Counted from the first letter of the stretch, positions 16,913-27,855 are shown. The stretch: 64,000 nt of DNA from Alphaproteobacteria bacterium (GCA_030424865.1 JAUHVR010000006.1:62001-126000), one strand, 5' to 3'. The notes: generated by a model from the letters alone, not told the origin. Program-made: numbers and translations.

Positions 16913-18115
16913 ATGCTCAGCGGCAAGCGCATTCTTCTGATCATCGGGGGCGGAATCGCCGCCTATAAATCGCTGGATCTGATCCGTCGGCTGAAAGAAC
17001 GCGGCGCACAAGTGACGCCGGTGCTGACCAGGGCGGGGCAAGAGTTCGTGACGCCGCTGTCGGTGTCCGCGCTGGCGGGCGAAAAGCTGCATACCGACCT
17101 GTTTGATCTGACCTCCGAGGCCGAGATGGGGCACATCCAGCTGAGCCGCGTGGCGGATCTGCTGGTGGTTGCACCGGGGACGGCGGACCTGATGGCCAAG
17201 ATGGCGCAGGGGCGGGCGGATGATCTGGCCTCGACGCTTTTGCTGGCGACGGACACGCCGGTGCTGGTGGCACCCGCGATGAACGTGCGGATGTGGCTGC
17301 ATCCGGCGACGCAGCGCAACACGGCGGTGTTGCGCGGGGATGGCGTGTCCTTTGTCGGCCCGAACGAGGGCGACATGGCCTGCGGCGAATACGGCCCGGG
17401 CCGGATGGCGGAACCGTTGGAAATTGTCGACGCCGTGGCGCGGGCGCTGGGCGACGGGCCTTTGGCGGGCAAGCGGGTGGTTGTGACCTCGGGTCCGACG
17501 CACGAACCGATTGACCCGGTGCGCTATATCGCCAACCGCAGTTCGGGCGCGCAGGGCACGGCGATTGGCGCGGCGCTGGCGGCGCTGGGGGCCGAGGTGG
17601 TCTTTGTCACCGGCCCGGCGGATGTGCCGCCACCTGACGGGGTCGAGGTGGTGAAGGTCGAGACCGCGCGCGAGATGCGCGAGGCGGTGCATGCGGCCCT
17701 TCCAGCGGATGCCGGTGTCTTTGCGGCGGCGGTCGCCGATTGGCGGGTGGCGCGCGAGAGCGGGTCGAAGATCAAGAAGACCGGCGACGGGACCTTGCCC
17801 GTTCTGGAGTTTGCCGAGAACCCGGACATCCTGGCCGAAGTGTCGTCCCTGACCGGGGACCGGCCCGAACTGGTGGTTGGGTTTGCGGCGGAAACCGATG
17901 ACGTCGTCGCCCATGCCACGGCCAAGCGGGATCGCAAGGGCTGTGACTGGATCCTGGCCAATGACGTCAGCCCCGAGACCGGGATCATGGGAGGATCCGA
18001 GAACGCGGTGGTGCTGATTTCGGAGGGTGGGGCCGAGAGCTGGCCGCGGATGGGCAAGGATGAGGTCGCCCGGCGGCTGGCCGCGCGCATCGCCGAGGCG
18101 CTGGGCGCGGATTGA
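16913..18115 (+). CDS. coaBC: Phosphopantothenoylcysteine decarboxylase / phosphopantothenate-cysteine ligase
   Basis: 400 aa, the normal bifunctional length for coenzyme A synthesis. The CoaC half has [20 protein letters not shown], the active-site His in the [20 protein letters not shown] segment, and [16 protein letters not shown]. The CoaB half begins at [20 protein letters not shown] with NRSSGAQG and has [20 protein letters not shown]. Forward gene followed closely by dut and a moeB-like gene. Cytoplasmic FMN enzyme. Confidence 0.96.
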   Translation: MLSGKRILLIIGGGIAAYKSLDLIRRLKERGAQVTPVLTRAGQEFVTPLSVSALAGEKLHTDLFDLTSEAEMGHIQLSRVADLLVVAPGTADLMAKMAQGRADDLASTLLLATDTPVLVAPAMNVRMWLHPATQRNTAVLRGDGVSFVGPNEGDMACGEYGPGRMAEPLEIVDAVARALGDGPLAGKRVVVTSGPTHEPIDPVRYIANRSSGAQGTAIGAALAALGAEVVFVTGPADVPPPDGVEVVKVETAREMREAVHAALPADAGVFAAAVADWRVARESGSKIKKTGDGTLPVLEFAENPDILAEVSSLTGDRPELVVGFAAETDDVVAHATAKRDRKGCDWILANDVSPETGIMGGSENAVVLISEGGAESWPRMGKDEVARRLAARIAEALGAD

Positions 18116-18128
18116 GGCGTCGTTTTTT

Positions 18129-18150
18129 GAGTATTTGGAGAAAGATGAAG
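18129..18150 (+). repeat. Dispersed short repeat, copy in coaBC-dut junction
   Basis: GAGTATTTGGAG followed by AAAGATGAAG. It shares the pattern G-R-R-TATTT, variable bases, AAGA-W-GAA with copies at 31083-31103, 55101-55121 and 61313-61333. This copy supplies the GAAGAG ribosome site of dut; the others lie between convergent genes. Confidence 0.5.
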
Positions 18151-18152
18151 AG

Positions 18153-18614
18153 ATGACGGGCACACCTTTGCAGGTGATGTGGGACGCCGGCGCGGATCAG
18201 TCGCTTGGGCTGCCGCGGTACGAAACCCCGGGCGCGGCGGGCGCAGATCTGCGGGCGAATTTTGCCGATCGCGGCGCTGTGACCCTGGCGCCGGGGGCGC
18301 GGACCCTGGTGCCCACGGGGTTGCGCATTGCGGTGCCGCCTGGGTTCGAGGTGCAGATCCGCCCCCGGTCGGGGTTGGCGCTGAAACATGGGGTCACCTT
18401 GCCCAACAGCCCCGGCACGATCGACAGCGATTATCGCGGGCCGCTGGGGGTGATCGTGATGAATGCGGGTGAGGCAGAGTTCGTCATCCGCCACGGCGAC
18501 CGGATTGCACAGATGGTGCTGGCCCCGGTGGTGCAGGCGGCGTTTGATCTGGTCGAGGCGCTGGAGGACACGGCGCGCGGGTCCGGTGGGTTCGGCTCGA
18601 CCGGGGTGCGCTGA
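18153..18614 (+). CDS. dut: dUTP diphosphatase
   Basis: 153 aa, normal for the trimeric enzyme that hydrolyses dUTP to dUMP and pyrophosphate. I start at [15 protein letters not shown], after GAAGAG. Motifs: [14 protein letters not shown] (I), [11 protein letters not shown] (II), [20 protein letters not shown] (III), [12 protein letters not shown] (IV) and [10 protein letters not shown] (V). All five are present. The stop overlaps the next ATG by one base. Confidence 0.97.
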   Translation: MTGTPLQVMWDAGADQSLGLPRYETPGAAGADLRANFADRGAVTLAPGARTLVPTGLRIAVPPGFEVQIRPRSGLALKHGVTLPNSPGTIDSDYRGPLGVIVMNAGEAEFVIRHGDRIAQMVLAPVVQAAFDLVEALEDTARGSGGFGSTGVR

Positions 18615-19657
18615 TGGTCTGGATCTTGCTTCTGATGGCCGGGCTTTGGGTGCTTGGCGCGCGGATGGGCGCCTCGGGGCCTGCGCGGGGCTTTTTGGTG
18701 GGGATCATCTTTGCGGGTGTGGTGCTGCTGCACCTGGTGCTGCCCGATGGCGCGCCGTTGCGCGAAAGCACCGGCGGCAGTGCGGCACCTTGGCTGTTGC
18801 TGGCCGGGGCGCTTGGGGTGATCTTGCTCTACCGAGAGCTGTTGCGGCGCCTGCGTGACCGCGCAGCGCCAGAAGAGGAGAGCCCCGTGCCCGACGGACC
18901 GATGAGTGAGACCGAACTGCAGCGTTACGCACGCCATATCGTCCTGCGCGAGTTGGGCGGCCCGGGGCAGAAGCGGCTGAGGGACGCAAAGGTGCTGGTC
19001 ATTGGTGCCGGGGGGCTGGGCGCGCCTGCGTTGCAGTATCTGGCGGCGGCGGGGGTTGGTACCATCGGGGTGATCGATGACGACGTGGTCGAGAATGCCA
19101 ACCTGCAGCGGCAGGTCATTCACCGCGATGCCGATATCGGCATGCCCAAGGTCTTTAGCGCGCAGGCCGCGATGGAGGCGCAGAACCCCTTTGTGACCGT
19201 GAAACCCTATCATCGGCGGCTGGATGACGAGATCGCCGCCGAGCTGGTGGGGGACTACGATCTGGTGTTGGACGGGACCGACAATTTTGACACCCGCTAT
19301 CTGGCGAACCGGGTGTGCGTTGCGGCGGGCAAGCCGTTGATCTCGGGCGCGCTGAGCCAGTGGGAGGGGCAGCTGTCAGTCTTTCATCCGGCGGACGGAA
19401 CACCCTGTTATCAGTGCATCTTCCCCGAGGCCCCTGCACCGGGGCTGGCGCCGTCCTGTGCCGAGGCCGGGGTTCTGGGGCCATTGCCCGGCGTGGTTGG
19501 CGCGATGATGGCGGTTGAGGCGGTCAAGGTGATCACCGGGGCCGGGGCGGCGTTGACGGGTGAGATGCTGATTTACGATGCGCTTTATGGCGAGACGCGG
19601 AAGATCGGGTTGAAGCGGCGTGAGGCTTGTCCGGTGTGTGGCGATCTGCATGGATGA
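18614..19657 (+). CDS. MoeB/ThiF-family adenylyltransferase with amino-terminal membrane segments
   Basis: 347 aa. Residues about 1-75 hold two hydrophobic stretches ([20 protein letters not shown] and SAAPWLLLAGALGVILLYRE). These precede a full E1-like domain that starts near MSETELQRYARHIVLRELGG: nucleotide loop VLVIGAGGLGAPALQYLAAA, DDDVVENANLQRQVIH, and paired cysteines CYQC and CPVC for zinc. Such enzymes adenylate the C-terminal GG of MoaD, ThiS or similar carrier proteins. The membrane leader is unusual for MoeB; an internal start at about residue 102 would give a normal soluble MoeB. Confidence 0.85.
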   Translation: MVWILLLMAGLWVLGARMGASGPARGFLVGIIFAGVVLLHLVLPDGAPLRESTGGSAAPWLLLAGALGVILLYRELLRRLRDRAAPEEESPVPDGPMSETELQRYARHIVLRELGGPGQKRLRDAKVLVIGAGGLGAPALQYLAAAGVGTIGVIDDDVVENANLQRQVIHRDADIGMPKVFSAQAAMEAQNPFVTVKPYHRRLDDEIAAELVGDYDLVLDGTDNFDTRYLANRVCVAAGKPLISGALSQWEGQLSVFHPADGTPCYQCIFPEAPAPGLAPSCAEAGVLGPLPGVVGAMMAVEAVKVITGAGAALTGEMLIYDALYGETRKIGLKRREACPVCGDLHG

Positions 19658-19753
19658 GCGGTTCTGCCAGACCAATTGACGTGGTGACTGTGGGCGTCGG
19701 CGATTGAACCTTAGACCGAACGCCCCTAGCTTTCCCGTCAAAGGAGATCCCCA

Positions 19754-21775
19754 ATGACAAACCCCCTGTTGGCCGACTGGACCACGCCCTTTGGCCTCGC
19801 GCCGTTTGACACCATTTCCGACGCGGATTTCGAACCGGCTTTTGACGCCGCCCTGACCCAGCATATGGCCGAGATCGAGGCGATTGCCTCAGCCAGCGAG
19901 GCGCCCACGTTTGCCAACACCATCGAGGCGATGGAAGGCGCGGGTGAGGCGCTGGACAAGGTGCTGTCGGTGTTTTTCTCGGTCGCGGGGGCGGATACCA
20001 ACGATAAGCGGCAAGAGTTGCAGCGGGCGTTTTCGCCCCGGCTGGCCGATCATTCGTCGAAGATCTACCAGAACCGGGCGCTTTTTGATCGGATCCGGGC
20101 GCTTTGGGAGGGGCGCGAGGGTCTGGGGCTGAGCGCCGAGGAAGCGCGGGTTCTGATGCTGACCTATCGCGGGTTTGTCCGCGCCGGGGCTGCACTGGAC
20201 GGGGATGAAGCGACGCGGATGGCCGAGGTGAAGTCCCGGCTGGCGGTGCTGGGTACGCAGTTCACGCAGAACCTGCTGGCGGACGAAGCCGGGTGGTCGA
20301 TGGCGCTGGACGAAGGTGATCTTGAGGGGTTGCCCGATTTCCTGGTGGCCGCTGCGCGGGCGGCGGGCAAGGACATGGGGCAGGACGGGCCGGTGATCAC
20401 TCTGTCCCGGTCACTTGTGGTGCCGTTCCTGCAGTTTTCGCCTCGTCGCGACCTGCGCGAGACCGCCTGGCGGGCTTGGACAGCGCGTGGGGCGAATGGT
20501 GGAGAGACCGACAACCGCGAAATTGCGACCGAGATCCTGGCTCTGCGTGAAGAACGCGCCAAGCTTTTGGGCTATGACAACTTCGCCGCTTTCAAGCTGG
20601 AAACCGAGATGGCGGGCAGCCCGGACAAGGTGCGCGATCTGCTGATGCAGGTTTGGAAACCGGCGCGGGCCTCGGCCCTGGCGGATGCCGCCGAGATGGA
20701 GGGGATGCTGCAAGAGGATGGCGTCAACGGCCCGCTGAAAGGCTGGGACTGGCGCTATTATGCAGAGAAGCGGCGCAAGGCGCAGCATGACCTCGATGAG
20801 GCGGAACTGAAGCCCTATCTGCAGCTCGACAAGATGATCGAGGCGAGTTTTGCCTGCGCCACGCGGCTGTTCGGACTGGCCTTCAAGCCGCTGGACCTGC
20901 CGCTTTATCATCCTGACTGCCGGGTCTGGGAGGTCACGCGTGACGGGCAGCATGTGGCCTTGTTCATCGGGGATTACTTCGCACGGCCCTCGAAACGGTC
21001 GGGCGCCTGGTGTTCAGCGATGCAGATGCAGGCCAAGCGCCCCGAGCCCAAGGCGCCGATCGTTGTGAACGTCTGCAACTTCGCCAAACCCGAGGCGGGC
21101 GCCCCGGCGCTGCTGAGCTATGACGATGCACGCACGCTCTTCCATGAGTTTGGCCATGCGCTGCACCAGATGTTGTCGGACGTCGAGTTTGGCTCGATCG
21201 CCGGAACCTCCGTGGCGCGGGATTTTGTCGAATTGCCCAGCCAGCTTTACGAACACTGGTTGGAAGTGCCCGAGGTGCTGGAGGAATTTGCCACCCACGC
21301 CGAAACCGGCGCGGCGATGCCCAAGGCGATGCTGGACAAGGTGCTGGCGGCGGCGAACTTCGACATGGGGTTCCAGACGGTGGAATTTGTGGCCTCGGCG
21401 CTGGTCGATCTGGAGTTTCACGACGGCGCGGCCCCGGCTGACCCGATGGCCAAACAGGCCGAGGTGTTGGCCGACCTTGGCATGCCCGAGGCGATCCCGA
21501 TGCGCCACGCCACGCCGCATTTCGCGCATGTCTTTGCAGGCGACGGCTATTCCAGCGGCTACTACAGCTACATGTGGTCCGAGGTCATGGACGCCGACGC
21601 GTTCGAGGCCTTTACCGAAACCGGCAGCGCCTTTGACCCTGAGACCGCCAAGCGGCTGGAAGAGTTCATTCTGTCCGCCGGTGGGTCCGAAGAGGCCGAG
21701 GATCTGTACAAGAAGTTCCGCGGTCGGATGCCGGGGGTCGAGGCCTTGTTGAAGGGGCGCGGATTGGCGGCCTAG
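19754..21775 (+). CDS. M3 family metallopeptidase (oligopeptidase A / Dcp type)
   Basis: 673 aa, preceded by AAAGGAG. The zinc site is FHEFGHALHQMLSDVEFGSI, with the distal Glu region DFVELPSQLYEHWLE; the carboxy end has DGYSSGYYSYMWSEVMDADA, typical of the family. No signal peptide, so cytoplasmic peptide breakdown is expected. Distinguishing PrlC from Dcp needs alignment. The 3' end overlaps the convergent TraB gene by 4 bases. Confidence 0.93.
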   Translation: MTNPLLADWTTPFGLAPFDTISDADFEPAFDAALTQHMAEIEAIASASEAPTFANTIEAMEGAGEALDKVLSVFFSVAGADTNDKRQELQRAFSPRLADHSSKIYQNRALFDRIRALWEGREGLGLSAEEARVLMLTYRGFVRAGAALDGDEATRMAEVKSRLAVLGTQFTQNLLADEAGWSMALDEGDLEGLPDFLVAAARAAGKDMGQDGPVITLSRSLVVPFLQFSPRRDLRETAWRAWTARGANGGETDNREIATEILALREERAKLLGYDNFAAFKLETEMAGSPDKVRDLLMQVWKPARASALADAAEMEGMLQEDGVNGPLKGWDWRYYAEKRRKAQHDLDEAELKPYLQLDKMIEASFACATRLFGLAFKPLDLPLYHPDCRVWEVTRDGQHVALFIGDYFARPSKRSGAWCSAMQMQAKRPEPKAPIVVNVCNFAKPEAGAPALLSYDDARTLFHEFGHALHQMLSDVEFGSIAGTSVARDFVELPSQLYEHWLEVPEVLEEFATHAETGAAMPKAMLDKVLAAANFDMGFQTVEFVASALVDLEFHDGAAPADPMAKQAEVLADLGMPEAIPMRHATPHFAHVFAGDGYSSGYYSYMWSEVMDADAFEAFTETGSAFDPETAKRLEEFILSAGGSEEAEDLYKKFRGRMPGVEALLKGRGLAA

Positions 21776-22749
21776 AACGGCAAGCGGGTGAGGGCATAGC
21801 CCTCATTCGCCAGCAGGTTCAGCACGCCGTCCTTTCCGGGCAGATGCGCGGCGCCCATCGCCACAAAGATCGGTTGCGGCCCGGCTTCCGCCAGGATCCG
21901 GGGCAGCCAAAGGTGGTTGCGCTTGACCAGCAGCCGCGCCTCGATCTCGTCCATGATCACGTCAAATTCGGGACCGCCGCCCAAGGAGGCATCCCGGCTG
22001 AGCTCGCGGATCACGGCCCAACTGTCGGCGTTTGTTTCGGCCAGGTAGCTGGCGATCATGGTTTCCAGCATGTCGTCCGCGATATCCGGCCGGTACAAGG
22101 ACCCCAGCAACATCTTGATCTGCAGATCCAAGGGGAAATTGCGGACGATTTCGAGGATTTCGTCGATGGTTTCCAACGAGGCCGTCGGAATGCCCTTGGC
22201 CTGTGCCATGGCTTCGACCTGAGCATCCACGCCCTGATTGGCCTGAACCTGCGACAGGGCGCAGGGCGGGATCGACAGGATGCTGGCCAGAAAGAAGGGC
22301 TGAATGCGGGACGCCATCAGCGACGGGAACCCACGGTCGTTCAGGGCCTGTGCCACGGCGGTCCATTCATCTTCGGTCATGAGGGACGGCAGGGTGGTGG
22401 ACCCCGGCAAAAGCATCAGGCTCGGGTCCGTCTGCATGACCGCCTGCTCGGCGCTGGTGACTTCCAGGAACAAAAGGCGCGCGTTTTCGACCAGTGGCCG
22501 CAGGCGGGCGATGGCCGGGTCCATGCGCGGGTCCCCCAAATGCAGCGTGCCCAGAACGTGGATCACCGCGCCCTCTTTTTCGGCGCGCCACAGGTTGCCC
22601 TCTGGAAAGGGTGTTGCGGCGACGATGGCATCGACCTTGTCCAGCGTTTCAGCGGCCAATGTCGGCCGCATGTCCGATCCCTCGCAGGCCGCCGACAGGG
22701 CGGAAGCGATGCCGGAAAACAGGGTCAGGGCAAGGGCGAACATTCGCAT
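21772..22749 (-). CDS. TraB/GumN family protein
   Basis: About 325 aa from MRMFALALTLFSGIASALSA, a signal peptide; GGAG precedes this ATG while the longer frame lacks one. TraB/GumN traits: GAVIHVLGTLHLGDPRMDPA near the start, LLFLEVTSAEQAV, LETIDEILEIV, and the final IFVAMGAAHLPGKDGVLNLL block. The His/Glu pattern suggests a metal-dependent protease-like (Tiki-related) fold. Exported, probably periplasmic; function unproven. Confidence 0.88.
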   Translation of the reverse strand: MRMFALALTLFSGIASALSAACEGSDMRPTLAAETLDKVDAIVAATPFPEGNLWRAEKEGAVIHVLGTLHLGDPRMDPAIARLRPLVENARLLFLEVTSAEQAVMQTDPSLMLLPGSTTLPSLMTEDEWTAVAQALNDRGFPSLMASRIQPFFLASILSIPPCALSQVQANQGVDAQVEAMAQAKGIPTASLETIDEILEIVRNFPLDLQIKMLLGSLYRPDIADDMLETMIASYLAETNADSWAVIRELSRDASLGGGPEFDVIMDEIEARLLVKRNHLWLPRILAEAGPQPIFVAMGAAHLPGKDGVLNLLANEGYALTRLPF

Positions 22750-22835
22750 GACGCGGGCTCCGTCTTTGGGTCGGGGGCAGGCTAGGTCAGCCGCAGGGGC
22801 TGGACAAGAGCGCAAAGGTTGCGCACCACAAAGGC

Positions 22836-23507
22836 ATGGATCGCGAGAGTGAACTTTATGCCCCGGTCAAGGCGCTGTTGCAGCGGCAAGGCTACACCGT
22901 CAAGGGAGAGGTCGGCGCGGCAGACGTGGTGGCCCGTCGCGGTGACGAGGCGCCGGTGATCGTCGAGCTGAAGCTGAGGATCACGCTGGCGCTGTTTCAT
23001 CAGGCGGTTGCGCGGCTGAAGATCACTGATCACGTTTATATCGCGGTGCCCAAACCCACCGGCGCAACGGCGCGGCGCGCGTTGAAGGACAACCTTGCGC
23101 TTTGTCGGCGGCTTGGGCTTGGGCTGATCACGGTGCGTGCCGATGGCCGGACCGAGGTGCAGTGTGATCCGGGGCCTTACGCCCCCCGCAAGTCCAAACG
23201 CGCCCAGACCAAGCTGCTGCGCGAGTTCGACCGACTGCAGGGAGACCCCAACGACGGCGGGGCGACGCGGCACGGGATCGTGACGGCCTATCGGCAGGAC
23301 GCCCTGCGCTGCGCTGCACTGCTGGCCGAGGTCGGTGCCTCGCGTGGACAGGATGTGGCCAAGGCAACCGGGGTTGCAAAGGCCACGACGGTCATGCGCG
23401 ACAACCACTATGGCTGGTTTGAAAAGGTCGAAAAGGGCGTTTACGACCTGACCGGGGCCGGCCGTGCCGGATTGGTGCATTGGGCGGGCAGCTGGGAGGA
23501 TGAGTAA
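22836..23507 (+). CDS. DUF2161 family protein, putative PD-(D/E)XK nuclease/phosphodiesterase
   Basis: 223 aa. ESELYAPVKALLQRQGYTVK, then GAADVVAR and IVELKLRITLALFHQAVARL give the PD-(D/E)XK layout (D...ELK). The carboxy half (RHGIVTAYRQDALRCAALLA, GQDVAKATGVAKATTVMRDN) looks like a helix-turn-helix extension. Common in Rhodobacteraceae; no known role. Confidence 0.85.
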   Translation: MDRESELYAPVKALLQRQGYTVKGEVGAADVVARRGDEAPVIVELKLRITLALFHQAVARLKITDHVYIAVPKPTGATARRALKDNLALCRRLGLGLITVRADGRTEVQCDPGPYAPRKSKRAQTKLLREFDRLQGDPNDGGATRHGIVTAYRQDALRCAALLAEVGASRGQDVAKATGVAKATTVMRDNHYGWFEKVEKGVYDLTGAGRAGLVHWAGSWEDE

Positions 23508-23558
23508 ACGCGGCAATTCGTGTTAGCCTGCCGTTGCAACGATTCCGAGGTGCCTGAA

Positions 23559-24338
23559 ATGCTGGAGTTCGACGCCAGGACAACTGAACTGCTCAACATC
23601 GCTTACAGCGGCGCGGATATCACGCGGCGGCGGCAAGCTTCGTTCGATGCACTGCAGCCCGCACCCGGCGACGTGATCGCCGATATCGGCTGTGGAAACG
23701 GGTTGTTGACCGCCGAGTTGGCGCGGGCCGTTGGTCCGGATGGTGGCGTTTTGGGCATTGATATCAGCGAAGACATGATGACCGCGGCCAAGGCGAGGTG
23801 CAGCGACTTCCCGCAGGTGACGTTCCTGAACGGCAGTGCCGAGTCGCTTCCGCTGGACGACGCGTCGGTCGATAAGGCGGTCTCGGTTCAGGTGTTTGAA
23901 TACCTCAGCAATATTACAACTGCTGTGGCCGAGGCCGCCAGGGTCTTGCGCCCGGGCGGGCGTCTTGTGATTGGCGACATTCACTTTGACAGCTGGTTGT
24001 GGCACAGCGACAACCCCGAGCGGATGCAGCGGATGATGGCGGCTTGGGACAAGCATCTGGTAGAACGGTGTGTGCCCGCATTGCTACCGCCGATGTTTCG
24101 TGATGCAGGGCTGGTCTACGAAAGGACGACGTCTGAAACCATTCTGGACACAGTCCTGAAACCCGACGGCTTGGCCAACATGATGATGATCCTGATCCGC
24201 GCCTATGTGGTCGGCAATGACCTGATCCCGGAAGCCGAGGCGCAGGCGTGGTTTGACGAACAGGAACAGATGGCCCGCGATGGGCGGTTCTTCTTTTCGC
24301 TGACCCACTTTGTGACTGTGGGGCGCAAGCCCGACTAA
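23559..24338 (+). CDS. Class I SAM-dependent methyltransferase
   Basis: About 259 aa from MLEFDARTTELLNIAYSGAD; GAGG lies nine bases before. SAM motif I is VIADIGCGNGLLTAEL, motif II GVLGIDISEDMMTAA, then AESLPLDDASVDKAVSVQVF and ARVLRPGGRLVIGDIHFDSW. Closest in style to the UbiE/arsenite-type methyltransferases. Substrate unknown; no operon partners. Confidence 0.88.
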   Translation: MLEFDARTTELLNIAYSGADITRRRQASFDALQPAPGDVIADIGCGNGLLTAELARAVGPDGGVLGIDISEDMMTAAKARCSDFPQVTFLNGSAESLPLDDASVDKAVSVQVFEYLSNITTAVAEAARVLRPGGRLVIGDIHFDSWLWHSDNPERMQRMMAAWDKHLVERCVPALLPPMFRDAGLVYERTTSETILDTVLKPDGLANMMMILIRAYVVGNDLIPEAEAQAWFDEQEQMARDGRFFFSLTHFVTVGRKPD

Positions 24339-24387
24339 GTCACGGCTGGATTGCCGCGCTGCAGCGACGAAAATTCGCAAACCCGTG

Positions 24388-24417
24388 TTGACTCACGTGC
24401 ATGGCATCCCTAGCTAT
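24388..24417 (+). promoter_or_regulatory. Housekeeping-type promoter of groESL
   Basis: TTGACT at 24388-24393 and TAGCTA at 24411-24416 with a 17-base spacer, just upstream of the CIRCE element and about 95 bases before groES. An overlapping RpoH-type reading cannot be excluded. Confidence 0.6.
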
Positions 24418-24423
24418 GCGTCG

Positions 24424-24450
24424 TTATCACTCGATCCGGTCGAGTGCTAA
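24424..24450. promoter_or_regulatory. CIRCE element (HrcA operator)
   Basis: TTATCACTC-N9-GAGTGCTAA. The right arm matches the known CIRCE arm exactly and the left arm differs in one base from TTAGCACTC; the 9-base spacer is standard. Repression of groESL by HrcA is expected. Confidence 0.92.
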
Positions 24451-24510
24451 CGACCCTTCGGACCCACCGGAGGGGTAAGTTAAAACCCTTTGAGCCAAGG
24501 AGCTGCAAAG

Positions 24511-24798
24511 ATGGCATTCAAACCGCTTCATGACCGTGTTCTGGTCCGCCGCGTTGAAAGCGAAGAAAAAACCGCTGGTGGTCTGATCATCCCCGACAGC
24601 GCAAAAGAAAAGCCCGCCGAGGGCGTCGTTGTTGCATGTGGCGAAGGCGCCCGCAAGGACTCGGGCGAGCTGATCGGCATGGCCGTTTCGGAAGGCGACA
24701 AGATCCTGTTCGGCAAGTGGTCGGGCACCGAGGTCCAGCTGGACGGTGAAGACCTGCTGATCATGAAAGAAAGCGACATCATGGGCATCATCGCCTGA
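24511..24798 (+). CDS. groES: Co-chaperonin GroES
   Basis: 95 aa. Start [20 protein letters not shown], preceded by AAGGAG ten bases away; a frame from 24490 is not supported. [20 protein letters not shown] contains the mobile loop and [15 protein letters not shown] is the usual end. Caps GroEL in protein folding. Confidence 0.98.
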   Translation: MAFKPLHDRVLVRRVESEEKTAGGLIIPDSAKEKPAEGVVVACGEGARKDSGELIGMAVSEGDKILFGKWSGTEVQLDGEDLLIMKESDIMGIIA

Positions 24799-24830
24799 GC
24801 GGCGATTTGATCCCATCCACACGTATTTAA

Positions 24831-26483
<1,653 letters not shown>

Positions 26484-26508
26484 TCACGCCGATCCATCAG
26501 GATCTTGG

Positions 26509-26540
26509 AAAGGGGTCGCCTTGGGCGGCCCCTTTTCTTT
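26509..26540 (+). terminator. Rho-independent terminator of groESL
   Basis: AAAGGGGTCGCC / GGCGGCCCCTTT stem (12 bp with one G-T pair), 3-base loop, followed by TTCTTTTTT on the + strand. Begins 26 bases after the groEL stop. Confidence 0.9.
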
Positions 26541-26564
26541 TTTCGTGCCGATAGGGGGCAGATG

Positions 26565-26786
26565 TTACCAGCGACCGTGTTCCTTTTGCTGGGAGAGGGT
26601 GAAATCATGCTGGGTCACGTCGAAGCGGATCAAGCCGATATCCCGCAGAAAGCGGTCGTCCAGCCTTGAAAGCATTGCGCAGGTTTCCCGATCTTTTTGG
26701 ACCTTTCGCACAAAACGAAACAGTCTTGCCATGGCAGAAACCGGGCGAAATTCAGCGGTCAGCGGTGTGGTCGTGATCATGGTCAT
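26565..26786 (-). CDS. DUF1127 domain protein
   Basis: About 73 aa from MTMITTTPLTAEFRPVSAMA, with AGGA eight bases upstream. The tail LSRLDDRFLRDIGLIRFDV is the DUF1127 signature. Small Arg-rich proteins of this group in alphaproteobacteria are linked to phosphate/RNA-turnover responses (CcaF1 in R. sphaeroides is a known RNA-binding member); that role is not shown here. It diverges from the HxlR gene. Confidence 0.88.
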   Translation of the reverse strand: MTMITTTPLTAEFRPVSAMARLFRFVRKVQKDRETCAMLSRLDDRFLRDIGLIRFDVTQHDFTLSQQKEHGRW

Positions 26787-26934
26787 CGGATCGTCCTCTG
26801 GTGTTTTTGCGACTGACACCAACCTACCGACCGGGCCGGAAAACCCCTGATCAGCAAAAGGAAGCGGACCCGGTACAGATTTTGTAGCGGCCGTTTTTCG
26901 GCTTTTCGGTTAGTCTGGTCGGCAGGAGGTGACG

Positions 26935-27636
26935 ATGCCCAAGAAACCTTATGGAATATTCTGCCCGACCTCGAAGGCTTGCGAGGTGTTGGAGCCACGG
27001 TGGACCATCCAGATCTTGGGGGAAATGTGGGAAGGGTATTCACGTTTCAACGAAATTCGTCGTGGCATCCCGAGCATATCCCCAAGCCTGTTGTCACGTC
27101 GCCTGAAGGAAATGCAGGAAAACGGTCTGGTCGAACGTGTCGAAGACCCGGCGACCGGGGCGATTGATTATTTCCGCACGCAAATGGCGATTGACCTGGA
27201 ACCGATCCAACACGCGATGGCGAACTGGGCTCAGCGCCATATCGAAGCTGAAATTGCCACAGGCGACAGAAACGCAGACACCCTCATGTGGACCCTGCGC
27301 AAACGAATAAACGTGAATGAACTGCCTTTGAAACGGAATGTCATTCGGTTTCATTTCGATGATGCGGAAAGCGTCTATGACACCTATTGGGTCATCACCA
27401 AGCCGGGCGAACCCTGCGAAGTGTGCAGTCAGGACCCGGCACTGGACGTTGATCTTTACATTGAAACCTCGGTCGAGGTGATGACGGGTCTCTATTTGGG
27501 CCGGCGTCGTTTGAGCCGCGAACGGGAAAAGGGCACGATCTTTTTCAGTGGTGACCAGAGGATGGACCGAAACTTTGACCGATGGGTCGAGTTCAGCCAA
27601 TACGCAAAGATCGAAGGTATCCAACAGGCCGGTTGA
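26935..27636 (+). CDS. HxlR family regulator with C-terminal extra domain
   Basis: About 233 aa; ATG at 26935 has AGGAGG five bases before. The first ~100 residues are an HxlR winged helix (CPTSKACEVLEPRWTIQILG, RFNEIRRGIPSISPSLLSRR). Unlike minimal HxlR proteins (~110-130 aa) it has ~120 more residues with FHFDDAESVYDTYWVITKPG and VDLYIETSVEVMTGLYLGRR, an SCP2-like sterol-carrier-style segment. That tail may sense a small lipid-like ligand (inference). Confidence 0.85.
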   Translation: MPKKPYGIFCPTSKACEVLEPRWTIQILGEMWEGYSRFNEIRRGIPSISPSLLSRRLKEMQENGLVERVEDPATGAIDYFRTQMAIDLEPIQHAMANWAQRHIEAEIATGDRNADTLMWTLRKRINVNELPLKRNVIRFHFDDAESVYDTYWVITKPGEPCEVCSQDPALDVDLYIETSVEVMTGLYLGRRRLSREREKGTIFFSGDQRMDRNFDRWVEFSQYAKIEGIQQAG

Positions 27637-27702
27637 CCCAACCTGAACCCGGTCAACACCGTGACATGTCACAGCCGCCGGGTCCGCTGTTTTGGGCCTG
27701 GT

Positions 27703-27855
27703 TTACAGAAGCACCGCCTCTTCGGGACAGTCACCGGACCCACCGGTGCCTCCGATACCGCCTTGCCGGGGGCAGTCCTTGGCCGGAAAGACCTCGGGCG
27801 CTGAACAGGCGGTCAGGGCGATCAAGGCGACAAGCGCGGCGAGTTTACGGATCAT
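27703..27855 (-). CDS. Small lipoprotein, 50 aa
   Basis: Frame MIRKLAALVALIALTACSAP with a perfect lipobox (LTAC), then a short Gly/Cys-containing tail (GGIGGTGGSGDCPEE). The start overlaps the end of the DUF6502 gene by 11 bases, consistent with co-translation. A 12-base palindrome (GTGACATGTCAC, 27661-27672) lies just after its end. Function unknown; the lipid anchor is inferred from the lipobox. Confidence 0.6.
   Translation of the reverse strand: MIRKLAALVALIALTACSAPEVFPAKDCPRQGGIGGTGGSGDCPEEAVLL

Noticed and set aside
16274..18163. 629-aa open frame on the minus strand
   Set aside because: Antisense of chaN and coaBC, both with clear motifs on the + strand.
24490..24510. Earlier start for groES (MSQGAAK...)
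   Set aside because: The canonical start [10 protein letters not shown] has AAGGAG upstream; the earlier codon overlaps the leader.
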